DNA of 62,000 nt, taken from Glandiceps talaboti. Taxonomy: Eukaryota > Hemichordata > Enteropneusta > Spengelidae. The notes beneath the pieces were generated by a model. It was not told where the DNA came from and did not search any database. It saw nothing but the letters and a program-made list of their open reading frames with translations. The position numbers and the translations under genes were made by a program. The stretch spans positions 14,016,776 through 14,078,775 of the forward strand of contig NC_135568.1 in assembly GCF_964340395.1 (NCBI RefSeq). The letters are read 5' to 3'. Shown one piece after another: positions 36,811-50,757 of the stretch; the first letter of the stretch is position 1, and every line of letters starts with the position of its first letter.

Positions 36811-37500
36811 TTACACTGCCAATAAAGAAAAGTTGAACTTTGTTCATAGCAAAATGTATGTAGAGCTGATGTCTTCGTTAACGTTAAGTCGTGCATGTAT
36901 ATGTCAGTGCAACTGAAAAGGACAAGAACAAGATGGGGTTGTATTTTCAAGCTGAGTAATTTGTATCAAATCGTAATTTCACACAGTATATCTTTATTTC
37001 TGTGTTATGCTGTCATTATTCCTAACAGTTGCAGGATTTTACATGACATATTATATTTAACAGAAAACTAGCAAAGGGCTGTAATTTTCTTCACATTCCC
37101 ACACACCAGTTTGTTTATATATGTACATGTAGCACCCATCTTGCATGTGACATGTTGTAATGTAGTCTGGCCTGGCCCTTCGAAATTTGGGGTCGTAATT
37201 GGACCTTGTAATCGGCACAGATCTTCTGACATACATGTTAAGCTTATACAACCACTCAGTTTGTGACTCAATGCATATTTTATTTGGACTTAGAGTAACA
37301 AAATATTTGATATTTTAATAGCAAAACCATTCGTTTGTAGGTGTATGTCAGATGTATTTTTTACTAAAACATGGCATTTGTAATGTAAGTGTATTTTATG
37401 TTTCCGTCTTGCAATGCGTATTTTATGTTTCTGTCTTTGAATGGATAGCACTAGTGCATATATGCCAAAAGTAAGGAATTTATTTTGTAAAAAAAATGTC
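35481..37500. other. Unique sequence between block P copies
   Basis: (TA)n occupies 36729-36807. The plus frames 36403-36916 are open but run into the TA repeat and show no domain. No gene called. Confidence 0.4.
36729..36807. repeat. (TA)n microsatellite
   Basis: About 39 TA units. Confidence 0.95.
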
Positions 37501-37550
37501 AATAAAGTTTACATAGATTTTGCCAAATAATGCATTATATGGTGATTTAG

Positions 37551-37877
37551 GTTACCATGGCAACAGATGTTCCTAAAATGATAACTATTTTTGAACTCAG
37601 CACAACAAACTACCCAATATAGGGTGGTCAATATGCAAATAAACTATGTTATAATTAAATTTATCATGTTATTTTCCAGATATGTAGGTGTTTAACCAAC
37701 ACATTTTTTACTCTACTCTGTTTCCATGGAAACAGCTGTCCTATTTTAGGCAGCTTGTCAAATGTCAAATGTCAAAAACAAGGAAAATGTTTCATTGATT
37801 TTTATTTTTTTCCATGTTTGATGTCAAATTTTGGAAAAATCATCCACATATTATGGTGATTTAGTTGCCATGGCAAC
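37551..37877. promoter_or_regulatory. RFX X-box-like palindromes in block P copy 3
   Basis: GTTACCATGGCAAC (37551-37564), GTTTCCATGGAAAC (37720-37733) and GTTGCCATGGCAAC (37864-37877), spaced about 170 and 144 bp. Confidence 0.45.
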
Positions 37878-38207
37878 GGATGTTAGTAAAATGACCCCCT
37901 TTTTGAACTCAGCATACAAAACTACACCGGGTAGGGTGGTTAATATTCAAATAAACATGATTATTACAAAAATTATTATTTCTATATAATATTTATTTAA
38001 TTTTTTAATTATTATTACAAGTGAGGTGTTTAAATATTATATAATAATAAACCATTCTGTGAGAGACAATTTAGAGGAATGGTGCCTTTTGGTCCTATTG
38101 TCAATAAAATGTATCCGTTTGAGCATGTATTTGCTATGCCGGCTCATATTTGCTATGCTGACTGACTTTTGAGGCCGCCCTTTCACAACTTTATCTATAC
38201 ATACTTA

Positions 38208-39134
38208 CAGGTACAATGTTGTGGGAGTGATATTGAGTCAAAGCAGCAAGTTACATACCTAGGCGTAACATTAGATCAGTCCTTGTCGGGTGACATCATT
38301 GCAAACACAATTATCACCAAATGTTCGAAAAAAATAAAATTTCTCTACAGAAATGCAAGGAATTTAAATCTTGAAACGAAAAAGCTTCTTGTGTCAGCGT
38401 TGATTCAGTGTCACTTCGACTACGCCTGTTCGGCGTGGTACTCGGGTCTTACTAAACGATCTAAGTCCCGGCTGCAGGTGGCACAAAACAAGGTTATAAG
38501 ATTTCTATTAGATGTCCCCCCCAGAACTCACATTGGGATGGACGAATTTCATAAAGTGGGTCTATTGCCAGTTGAACAGAGAGTCAGTCAACTCAAATTA
38601 AATCACATGTTTAACGGCTATAATGGCTATGCGCCTCAGTACATGAGAAACCAAATACACATATACAGAAATAGTTATAATACGAGAAATAGCATTTCAA
38701 CCTTTAAGATTCCCAGAGTTAAAGGCTGCGGCACTCATACTTTTAGGTACACTGGTACTGCAGTATGGAACAGTTTACCACTGCCAATACGGCATTCTCA
38801 GTGTAAAAGTACATTCAAGAAATCAGTCAAAAACCACTTAATGTCTCAAATGCTTGCCAAAAGTTAAAGTTAGTAATGTATATACACTAGTTGTATTGTT
38901 TTTCAGGAGTCATTTCAACGTTTGTATGTTTCATTTCCATTTTTCACTAATCTTGCTCCAATCACGTGACCAGAGTTCTTTACCTACCGACATGTTGAAT
39001 TTTTGAAATCGAGGACCACAATGGAAATAAGTTTTAATTGCTTTGTTGTGTTATCCTCGGCAATACTTTTAAATGTATGTTTTTACTTTATTTTATTGCC
39101 AAATAAATTCAAATCAAAATTCAAATCAAATCAA
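38208..39134 (+). mobile_element. 5-prime-truncated CR1-like LINE
   Basis: The element encodes the C-terminal part of a non-LTR reverse transcriptase protein up to the TAA at 38865-38867. Diagnostic text: VTYLGVTLDQSLSG (the region after the catalytic palm), LLVSALIQCHFDYACSAWYS, RLQVAQNKVIRFLL and GTAVWNSLPLPIR. The catalytic residues are missing because of 5-prime truncation, as usual for LINE copies. The 3-prime tail is a short AAATTCAAATCA-type repeat. Direct repeats ATACTTA flank it (38201-38207, 39135-39141). Block P copy 1 has the unfilled site at about 27391-27410. The frame is uninterrupted, which suggests a fairly young insertion. Confidence 0.88.
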
Positions 39135-41340
39135 ATACTTAATTCTGCATTCAATTTGTGAGAGTCTAACATATAATAAAAGTAATTTCAATATTGCATG
39201 TCAGGAAAATGAAAAAGTTAAGGGGTGTAATACTATATCATAATGAAAATGTCTGGGAGGACTTCAGTTGAATATCACTGAAGTTGAAGTTTTAAGACTC
39301 AATTAATTTTGCGGCACTTCTCATTCAAGCTCGTTATAACAGTTTGGAGTTTGGTTACTCCTCTGTATATGAATATATATATAAGTATTATTTAATTTAT
39401 TACTAATTATGCACACTCCACACTTTAATAACTGAACTTTTAATAATTCAAATCGAACGTATGTCATTATACTGCGGAGTGCGCCCTGTTGACAAAAGTC
39501 TAAATATTTGTATATACTATTAACAGTTATATGTGATGACAAAACATAGATCAGTGTGCATTATCCTCAGGAATCTATAGAGTTTGTTCGAACCTAAATT
39601 ATTTATTTCTATATGAACACAATGCCGCTTTATATACATTTAGTTTTTCTCACTCATGTTAACGTTGTTGATCATGCTTGAGATGTCACGCTGACCTTGT
39701 TTCTTTCGACGTCCGTATGAAAATAGGTCAAGGGTTAAATTTACCTAGAACACTTTCGCTAGTGATAACATTGCTAGTTTTGTTTTGCCACGTAATCGTC
39801 AAATTCTTTCTAGATAATTATGAATTATTTTTTTATTTTAAACTTTGGGCTTTTTAGTTTTGTCTGATAACTAGCCACCTTGAAAACTATACACTCACTT
39901 TATTTGATTTTCTCTTGATTGGATTCATTACCATCCACAGAGTGACACAAGGCATTTTCTTGTCTTTCCAAAGACTACCCGTCCCGTGCGTGTACTGAAG
40001 ATTTACTGTACATGTGGCATGGTGTATCATCTACGACTATTTATGTCTTGTAAAATAAAATTTGAACGTGCTGAAGAGAACTATGGCTAGGCATGTCTTA
40101 TTTTTGTTCTATTTATTTATTTTTTGTTTTGGCGTATTGACTGTACTGTGTTGTGTCCATATATGAACCTGTGTTTGCCATGATGCAGTAATTTTCCAGG
40201 TAGACACAAGAATGGCAACACTGAAGTTCAACATCAGTACAGCGTTGCGTCTTTTTGTGTTTATTTCGACATTGATACATGTTATGTATCAAAATAAAAG
40301 CAATCAACTCTCGGTAGTCTGCTTGATAGCAAGACAGACAATCGGACTACGCATTATTGTTCAAAAAAAATATTATCATGAAGCTGACTAGCCTCCTTTT
40401 TATCAGTTCACACACAATTTTCGATTTCACTTTGATCATGAGCCACAAGCGGGGAACTCCTAAATTGGTCAGGGAACCCAGTTACATTTACATGCTTACT
40501 GCTGGCCTTCAAAACGTTCATTGCATCGGTAAAGTTTATTATTGTGATGACCAAGTATAGTGTGTATATTTTTAGAGTGTTGTGTTTTTTGGTTCATTGT
40601 GCACGAATGAAATAGAATCAGATGAAATGCACATAAAATCCTAATTGCTAATTCAGGTTGGGTAGGAAACGTGGTCAAGGCATGGTACTAACCAGTCTAA
40701 CGCAGCGTACTACTACTAACACACATGTTGAAGCCTGTATTACACGGAAACAGACGTGTAGTTCTCAACTTGTCATATACTATACTGTACTTGAAATATT
40801 GTAATGTACGATGAAGCAAACTGAATCTTTACAACAACAACAACAACAACAATAACGACGTTACAAAGAGATACAGAACAACAGGTTTTAGGTAAAATAC
40901 ATGTATGGGCCATGGATATATGTTATGCAATTCCCTAGAAAGTATACGGTAAATAACCGTTCCCCACGTCATCTCAGTTTCAGGTTTGCTCACGATTTAG
41001 ACATCGTTCTATGGATTCAGTGTACTTTATTAGGCAACCAGTTATCAAAGGTAACCAGTGCGTATTATTCATAGAAATACTCCTCAAATTGATGTCATAA
41101 AAATCGCACACCTGTCACCAGCACAATGTGCTAGTAACATGCACCGACACTCCATAACATTCGCCTATGAAATGTTGCTGTTTTAAGTCATCGATGATTT
41201 TAGCAACTTAGTGTAAATTAATGATGATTATTCCTGGTCGTCGGCAAAGTCACGTAAACAATACATTTGTAAGCTGGTGAGTTTGTTTCTATCATTGTCT
41301 ATCTCACTTGTATGTGATGTGTGTACCGCATGCACACATA

Positions 41341-41520
41341 TAACAATAGCCCCGTCTACACGGCACTAAAAATCCTACCTGAGGTAGGATTCAGGATAGT
41401 TTGAAGCCCGTGTAGACGCAAACGCGTCCTGAAACCTTCCTGAAACTGTCCTGACTTAGGACACCTTTGAGAGGTTTCCTGAAACCCTCCTGACTTCGTC
41501 CTATGTAGTTGAAACATGAA
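41341..41520. repeat. Nested hairpin with TCCTGAAAC-type repeats
   Basis: CGTCTACACGG (41353-41363) pairs with CCGTGTAGACG (41408-41418), enclosing AATCCTACC/GGTAGGATT (41371-41391). Five or so TCCTGAAAC or TCCTGACTT words follow to 41500. It begins where block P homology ends. Confidence 0.55.
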
Positions 41521-42231
41521 TGACTGTGAAAGCCGCTAACGTGTTCATCTCTGTCGTACTGCGACAGTCAAAACATGGAAGTTGAAACAGTATCAATGAC
41601 GCTTTGTTATGGTACAGAGAAGTGTTTAGATTTCCCGCAGTGCCGATATCTTTGAAACCCCACTTACAGATCCCACTGGTGAAATTTACGCAAAATAATG
41701 TTGTGAAAACCACAGTTATCACAATGTATCTAGTTCCCTCAAACGGGACGGGTCAACGCCATTGATATCACAATCTGGACTTAATGCTTACTCCAGCTTG
41801 TTAGGATTGTAATGACTGTCGTACATTATAATTTATATTAAAAGCAAGTGAGGACTCGAGGTCGACGCAAATTTTCATTAGACCAATGGCAATGATTTCG
41901 ATAGCATTACCTTTAAATCCATTAATAACGAGCTTTAAATGTATGTATTGTGTGTTGCATTCTTTAGTGAAATCATCAAGAGATTAACGATGGCCTAATA
42001 TCATAATGAGCGAAAAACTGCCCAATATATCACAAGAATACTAAAACTACCAAGGCTTGAAAACTTGATCGATAATCATAAATTGTTACACTGGTATGAA
42101 AACACATTGAGCTTTATATTCATTGACCTCAAAGCTTGTTAAATTTAAGTAGTATAAGATATAAAACATGGACTGCGTAAATTGAATTTTAGCTTGCCTG
42201 ACATGGGGCACACAGGTTTATTTGTGCAGCA

Positions 42232-42266
<35 letters not shown>

Positions 42267-42401
42267 TGTGTGTAAACTCGAATTTGATTAATTACTTGAA
42301 TTAAAGTTACGTTTTGCATGCAAGTACAACACAATTGTAGTTCTTACCTATGGGAGAGGTACCAGTACCAACAGCAAATATTTCGCTATGTAAGTAGCAA
42401 C
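41521..42401. other. Gene-free stretch; (GT)n
   Basis: (GT)n at 42234-42273. Nothing else recognised. Confidence 0.4.
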
Positions 42402-43540
42402 ATGTATGTTCATTCAAAACCGAATACTGAAGAGGGATCGGAAATGAACGATCTTCCATCTTCGATCTTCGTTTTAGAGATTTGATAGGGCAATCTCTAA
42501 AGCGAAGATCGAAGATAGAAGATCGTTCATTTCCGATCCCTCTTCAGTATTTGGTTTTGAATGAACATACATAAGGTTATTAATTGGAATTTAACTTCTA
42601 AATAGGTTTTGTAGTTGGGAATGTGATATTTTCGTTATGAAAATAAAATAAACATGAAACATAATGTCGGGTTTTCTATTTCCAAAGAGAGTTTGTTTTG
42701 TCTGGTATGATTTGGCTTTCTACCCTAAAAATTCATTAAACAATCATTTTGCATTTATTTATGAGGTCGTGTTAAGTGATAAAATTGAGTGCTATTAGAT
42801 TTTGCATGTATAGAAAGTTTCAGTGAGTATAGATTTCTTCCATCTTCGATCTTCGTTTTAGAGATTTGATAGGGTAATCTCTAAAGCGAAAATCGAAGAT
42901 AGAAGATCGTTCATTTCCGATCCCTCTTCAGTATTTGGTTTTGAATGTACATACATAAGGTTATAAATTGGAATTTAACTTCTAAATAGGTTTTGTAGTT
43001 GGGAATGTGATATTTTCGTTATGAAAATAAAATAAACATGAAGCATAATGTCGGGTTTTCTATTTCCAAAGAGAATTTGTTTTGTCTGGTATGATTTGAC
43101 TTTCTACCCTAAAAATTCGTTAAACAATCATTATGCATTAATTATTTATGAAGTCGCGTTAAGTGATAAAATTGAGGGCTATTAGATTTTGCATGTATAG
43201 AAAATTTCAGTGATTATAGATATCTTCCATCTTCGATCTTCGTTTTAGAGATTTGATAGGGTAATCTCTAAAGCGAAGATCGAAGACAGAAGATAGTTCA
43301 TTTCAACACTAGGTTATAAATTGGGATTTAACTTCTAAATAAGTGTTGTAGTTGTGAATGTGATATTTTCATTATGGAAATACCATAAACATTAAGTTAT
43401 AATGTTGGGTTTTCTATTTCCAAAAAGAATTCATTTTGTCACTGAGATCTGATTTACCCTAAAAATTCATTGCACAATCATTAGGCATTTATTTATAAGG
43501 TGTTCACTCTATTTCATTTCTAAGTAGGTTTTGAAGTTGG
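42402..43540. repeat. Three tandem 385-bp units with a long hairpin
   Basis: CTTCCATCTTCGATCTTCG recurs at 42453, 42837 and 43224. In unit 1 the hairpin is a 171-bp inverted repeat (42402-42572; loop TTTGATAGGG). Units 2 and 3 keep the core arms but lose the outer part. Intervening text (GTTGGGAATGTGATATTTTC, TGTCGGGTTTTCTATTTCC) is highly similar. A fourth partial unit ends near 43545. Confidence 0.88.
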
Positions 43541-43599
43541 GAATGTGGTGAAATATTTTCATCGTCGGGTACATAAAACCATGGTAAAGATCTTCGGTC

Positions 43600-44274
<675 letters not shown>

Positions 44275-44379
44275 AAAGTCACAACATTTCAAGATACCAC
44301 ATTCAAACCGAGTCCCCCGTAAGGTCAAAAGCATAGATTTTTGGTCCAACACAAATAGACCATTACCCGTCTCGCGGGA

Positions 44380-45005
44380 GACGCCATTGAGTGCATAGCA
44401 ACCACATTCGGGTGGTCAAGCTGAAGTGTCAACCGCTTAGCAACACCATTGTTCTCGACGTCACGTACAGTGCAATACGTATGATCATGGAAGTATACTT
44501 CCATGGTATGATAGATCAAGGGAAGCAAACTTTTAAAGTATGGTTGTAAAAACGATGTGCGTATGTGAAATTCATAACTAGCCGTCAGACGTGACGGTGA
44601 TTTTTGGCCGTCTGGGCGCAGATGAAGAGCGGTTGAGATTGACAGTTTCAACATGAACTTGAAAATATTACTAGAGTTGGATCCACTCGAGGATCGCAGG
44701 CCCTATGGTTGAAAACTTGCATGTCAGGTCGCGAATATTGTATTCCTATTTTTAAACAATGTCTAAAATTTGATACAATGTCATAAATTTTCCATAGACT
44801 TTTTATACGTCGCGTAGCGTCGTCTAAAAACCAACACAACAACGTGTACGCGATCACTTTACTGTATAACGTGCTGTTAATAGTTGGCAATGATGTAATT
44901 CTTAGTCCGTAATTCGTCAGCTAAATTCGTCAGGGTCCGCTAAAAACTTTGAAATCGGTTGAGAATTTTTTTCGCTGTCTTTGATTTTATCATATACATT
45001 TATAA
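44380..45005. repeat. Dispersed repeat family R, copy 3
   Basis: Homologous to 13780-14335; contains an extra segment around 44450-44520 shared with 24250-24330. No conserved frame. Confidence 0.65.
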
Positions 45006-45165
45006 ATGAGCTATATATATGCATTTAAAATTAAAATTTAGAGATACTATGTCGTTTTATTTTACGAATTTGGACTATGAGTTCTACAACATGTTCATCG
45101 AACTCAAGTATAAACATGGCTGACACGTACACGTGTTTCACGCATCGCCGGTGATTCCCAATTCT

Positions 45166-45365
45166 AGTTCCTGACGATTGTATTCCGATTTTACTCTAAG
45201 TTATCTTCATACAGTACTAGTCTAGTTCATGACGACCGTATTCCGATTTTACTCTACGTTATTAAGGTAGGGTAAAATTGGAATACGGTCATTGGGAACT
45301 AGACTGGTAGATATTGTTGTATGAAGATAACATGTGGTAAAATCGGAATACGATTGTCAGGAACT
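45166..45365. repeat. 200-bp two-level inverted repeat
   Basis: The left arm (to about 45257) and right arm (from about 45262) are complementary throughout, e.g. TATTCCGATTTTAC with GTAAAATCGGAATA. Within the left arm a GACGAYYGTATTCCGATTTT unit occurs twice (45172 and 45231), and the complement occurs twice in the right arm. Confidence 0.85.
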
Positions 45366-47118
45366 GACTATGATTTCCCGATCTGTGACGATAATTAAGA
45401 ACTTTTCAATTCTGAACTCTAGGACCGAAACGGGACATTGGCACTCTAAAAATGTGTAAGACTTTTAGCTTTCGTCCGTATTTGTCAACAGCGTAAATGT
45501 CAACGGTTCATAAGGGCTTACGGCTGGTGGATGTGTAGTAGTACTACGCCACACTTCATGTGCATTGCATTCTAATATACTTATATTGAATATTGGTGAC
45601 GGGAAATGTTTCCACCATGTACATGTGTACTAATAATCAAAACTACTCGATTTTGCTTGTCATTAATTACCATTTCTCAAGATTGAAATATTATAGCCAT
45701 CTAGTATGCTGCATAAGTTTGGCACTGACAACGTATTCCCAGAAATGACTGTCAGTTCGGAAATATAATGACAGTGTGACACTGGCGTATTTTTCTTTTA
45801 ACTTGATGTTGACACGCTATATTTTCGCAACATGCTCTTTAGTTCGTGTACTTTCAATTTTTCAATGTCTTCCATGATGACTTAGGATTGTAGATGTTCA
45901 CAAACGGTAGTATTTTTTTCAGACTAATGCATTGACTTTCATATGAACAACATGGCCACTCCGCAAAGCTTGACCTCCGTAGCAACCGTTGCTAGGTTAT
46001 TTGCATATCTCGCGAGATCTGCCGCGAGACGGAAAATACTCTATTGTTGGAATACAAAATTATGAGCTACAGCTATTATACATGATGATGTATCTCTTAA
46101 TTGAAAACAAAAATTATATAAAAAACTTTATGAAATTTGAAGCTCATACAGTTCATATATTGTCCAATTATCGAAAAATCATTAATTATGCAAATTAAGA
46201 TTTAACATTATGGGCTACATCAACAAGCATTAAAGGACACATCATTACATGCCCGTTTTTACTATCACTGCATGTGATGAATTATCTAAAATTTAAAGCT
46301 TGAATTTTAAAAGTATTGCCTAATTGTCAAAAATGACTATTTACAAATAGCACATCACAATTAACCAGATGTAAACTGAATACCTTCCGTAAGGGCAAAC
46401 GTTTAGATTATTATTCCTTCATCACCCCTTGTCGAAAAGAAAAATTCTGCACTACCAGATATAACATTGCATATCCTTTAGTTACTGCATCAATAAAACG
46501 TAGCTTCAGAACTCCAGCCAACGCATCCCACATATCTGCTTCTACAAAAGTTGAGTTCGGCGAATTGAATTCAATTCGCCGTAACTTTCACTAGAGTTCA
46601 CCATTTTATATACTATAAAAACGTAAACTTCAACTGACATCTCTTCTTTCGTGTCAGTGAAATCAATTTATCAATTAGTTGCAGGAATGCTGATTTTACT
46701 GCGATTTCATACCCAACAACTCCTACATCCCACCACTGCCACCGCAGTAGTACTTATCAGAATTTATCAGTTATGGTGTGGGGAGAGGAGTGGGTCTTAC
46801 GTAGTCTGTTTCAGACGCGGATCATATTTTGTCGTATTTCTAAAATGAAAATTCTTCTGAAATATATTTTTATTTCTTATTTCAATTGTGTACACATATA
46901 GAGTCCACAACATGCGATATTTTAATAGTCAGCATGTACAATGCACATTCTCTGCTCTAGACACATGCTAGAGAACACGCGATACTCACTGAGCCTGGGA
47001 TTCGAGCACATAAAATATAATCCGGCGTCTGAACGTCTTGACTTCATGGAACGTCCAGCGCATACCATGTTTAATTCTATTAATTTCAGCGGCAACAATA
47101 GTATTAAATATAAATTAT
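45366..47118. other. Gene-free stretch with short repeats
   Basis: A relative of the repeat at 47119 starts near 46363 (GTAAACTGAATACCTTCCGT). A perfect 22-bp palindrome GGCGAATTGAATTCAATTCG-CC lies at 46559-46580, next to text shared with the relic at 6271-6298. A minus frame at about 46424-46560 (FVEADMWDALAGVLKLRF) is open but unrecognised. Confidence 0.4.
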
Positions 47119-50100
47119 ACCAGATTTAAACTGAATGCCTCCCGTAAGGGAATCACTAATTATGCAAATAACTCATTAAACTTAAAAAAACTATAGTAAC
47201 AGGTTTTGTTTTTGGACAAGCGTGCTTTCTTAGGTTAGAATTTGAAGATTGCATGATACTGCTTAATTACTGAATATCGTTCATTATTCAAAATACTCAT
47301 TAAAGGTAAAAGTTGTAGGAACAAACTTCATAGGACTGGTGCGTATTATTATGGTTGATATAAGTATCATATTATACCAAATTTGAAGCTTGCAGTTGTT
47401 AGATACAACCTAGTTACCTAAAATAACTAATTATGCAAATTTTTCATTAAAACTGACTAAGCTATAGCAAATATTTTATAGGACGTATCCACTTTGTTAT
47501 GGTTAATGTATGTACTAAATTATATTGAAATTCAAGTATGCAGTCTATATAGCCTAATTACTGAAAATAATTAATTATGCAAATTATTCACTAAATCTTC
47601 AAACAAAATCAACAACTTTTATAGGAAATATGCACTCTGTTATGTTTAACGTATGTACTAAATTGTATTGAAATTGAAGTATGCAGTCTTAAAGGTGATT
47701 CAAAATGCTCACATTCACTGCTATTTTGCTAGACGACATGTTTGTGAAATGTATACTGGTTTTAAAACTTTAAAAAAGCGTCTGCAAACACCTTAAAATG
47801 ACCCTTTTTCAGTCAGTTCTCTTCGGATTTACTTCGAGAGTTTTCGGGTATTTCCGGTCACACCTAGACCACAGGATTTTATGACGTCATAAGGAGACAT
47901 GGTTAGCACGTAGCCTATGACGAGCGTAGTCAACAGGTGAATAAAACTCAACAGCATTGTGAAAAAATACATTGCTGGTGGTTGTAATAGACATCAGTAA
48001 ACAAAAACTACAGTCTACATGTCTTATTAACCAACATTTACTGATATTTACTCACACTTCCTGACTAATTGTCAGTGTCTGTGGGTATAAATGCTAAAAT
48101 ATTATGTCCCCATATTATGGCAAAATAAATCAAAATGGCTAGACTAGATATACATAAACACTTGTAATGTCGCGTATTTCACATTCAGTGACTTTTATTT
48201 GTGTGATTTTTTATTATTTGCCGATAAGAAGCATCACAATACCATCGACATGCATGATGCGTTGACGGCATATTTTAGCCTACTATACTCGTACTCGCTG
48301 ATGTCGCCTTTTGAACGGCACATTTAGTAACAAAGTAAACATATTTCATCTCGAATAGATATACTAGCTATTAGAATACCCATATTATCAGCAATAAAAA
48401 TTGTAAAGAATTACAAAATTTCGTGAGTTTCGTGTTGTCATTTATATGATTTTAGCAACTCGTCTGGAAGAAAACTTGTATGGTTTCCCTTGTTGCGATA
48501 TCACTTCATACAACAAGCCTATTTAATATTCATTAGAAGAATTTTGTAACGAATCATGGTATTCGAAGTGTACAGTTTAGGAAACCAACAAATACCGCGA
48601 TGTGTTCATGATATATGATTGGACAATATTGACGTCAGCAATCAAGGTCGTGACCCCAGCACATGGTTATCAGAGAAAGTCTGCAACTAGATATTAGACA
48701 CGTTCGCTTCAGTCCAATTTCTCAGTGTTTGGTTTGACGTTAGAGACATTATTTCTGTACGACTTTTGCAATATATCTAAATAATAAATATGGATTATTT
48801 CAACACATGTGGCTAAATCCAACCCGAATGTGCTCTCCGAGTCCATACGTACATTCACCCACTTCAGTTTGGATCGGCGGAACTCCCGGAACTATCCTAC
48901 TTATATATACTGCTGCGACCGCGGTGACTGCCCGCGAAACAAAACTTGACAACACTACCCACCTACCGATAATCAAATATATAATAATCACATGTACACC
49001 GTGATAAAAACACGCAATAATTCGAGTCCCCAACACGTCGATGAGCCCTACTTCTGTTCAGTCCGACTGCGAGTTTCTGAGGTTTTACATGGGTCTCAGA
49101 CTTGGACTAGAGTATCGCACCCTAGGCCCTAGACAGCCCTGGCAGAAAATAATATATGTAAACTTGCGTTCACAAGCCAAACATGTGACAATACAAGACC
49201 ACAACGAAAACAGTGAAACATTTACAGGTCACTCTCATTTTATATATGGACAACAAAATTAGGTCGGTCACAGTTCCATTTACATGCAATGACTCGGAGC
49301 GTGATTCCATATGCTTGGAGCAAATCGAATAAATAAGTGTATTATGGGACCAACAAATATATTGTGGTACTGCATGTCCTGATACGTCTTCTTGAAGTTT
49401 CCCATGGGTATTCTAATACCTATTATATTTATTGGAGATGAAATAAAAGGCGACGCGAGTACGAGTATAGTAGGCTAAAATATGCCGTCCTCTGATCCCG
49501 TTGACCCCGGCCCTCAACGCATCACGACGGCATTGTAATGCTTCTTCTAAGCAAATGATAAAAAATCAGATAAATAAAAGTCATTGAATGTGAAATACGC
49601 GACATTACAAGTGTGTATGTATATCTAGTCTAGCCGTTTTGATTTATTTTGCCATATATGGGGACATAATATTTTAGCATTTATACCCACAGACACTGAC
49701 AATTAGTCAGGAAGTGTGAGTAAATATCAGTAAATGTTGGTTAATAAGACATGTAGACTGTAGTTTTTGTTTACTGATGTCTAATACAACCACCAGCAAT
49801 GTATTTTTTTCACAATGCTGTTGAGTTTTATTCACCTGTTGACTACGCTCGTCTTAGGCTACGTGCTAACCATGTCTCCTTATGACGTCATAAAATCCCG
49901 TGGTCTAGGTGTGACCGGAAATATCCGAAAACTCTCGAAGTAAATCCGAAGGGAACTGACTAAAAAAGGTCATTTTAAGGTGTTTGCAGACGCTTTTTTA
50001 AAGTTTTAAAACCAGTATACATTTCACAAACATGTCGTCTAGCAAAATAGCAATAGTGAATGTGAGCATTTTGAATCACCTTTAAGATATAGCCTAATTA

Positions 50101-50693
50101 CCAAAAATCATTAATTATGCAAACTATTCATTAACACTGTAAGGTACCTCAACTAACTTTATAGGACATACACAATTTGTTATGGTTAATGTATGTACTG
50201 AATTGTATTGAAATTGAAGTATGCAGTCGTAAGATATAGCCTAATTACCAAGAATCATTAATTATGCAAATTATTCATTAACACTGAAAGGTACATCAAC
50301 AAACTTGATAGGACATATGTGTTTTCTCATGGTTAGCGTATGTACTAAATTATGTTGAATATGAAGGATGCATTCTTAAGATACAGCCTAATTACCAAAA
50401 ATAATTAATTATGCAAATTATTCGTTAACGCTGTAAGGTACATCACCAAATTTTATACGACAAATGTATGTTGTTATGTTTAACGAATACACTAAATTAT
50501 ATTGAAATTGAAGTATGCAGTCTTAAGATATTGCTTAATTAGTTGATTTCATTAATATGCAAATATCTCTAATTAAACATTAACAGATCTGGCTCAAAAC
50601 CTAATCAGGTCTAGCCATTACCCTAAAGATTATATATTCCAAATTTCATTATAATTGAGCCAGTCGATTTTTAGCAAATGATGACACAGACAC

Positions 50694-50757
<64 letters not shown>

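Larger units (their letters stand above)
37501..41340. repeat. Large block P, copy 3
   Basis: Begins with the X-box-bearing tandem part (37501-37990), then follows the order of copy 1 to the segment near 41220-41340. (AAC)n at 40831-40852 is shorter than in copy 1. It is interrupted by the LINE 38208-39134. Near 39885-39965 and 27826-27890 both copies keep a minus-strand ATG-led reading with VTLWMVMN followed by a GTGAGT donor-like site. Confidence 0.8.

Noticed and set aside
36608-36950. Tyr-Ile repeat frames on both strands
   Set aside because: Product of the (TA)n tract.
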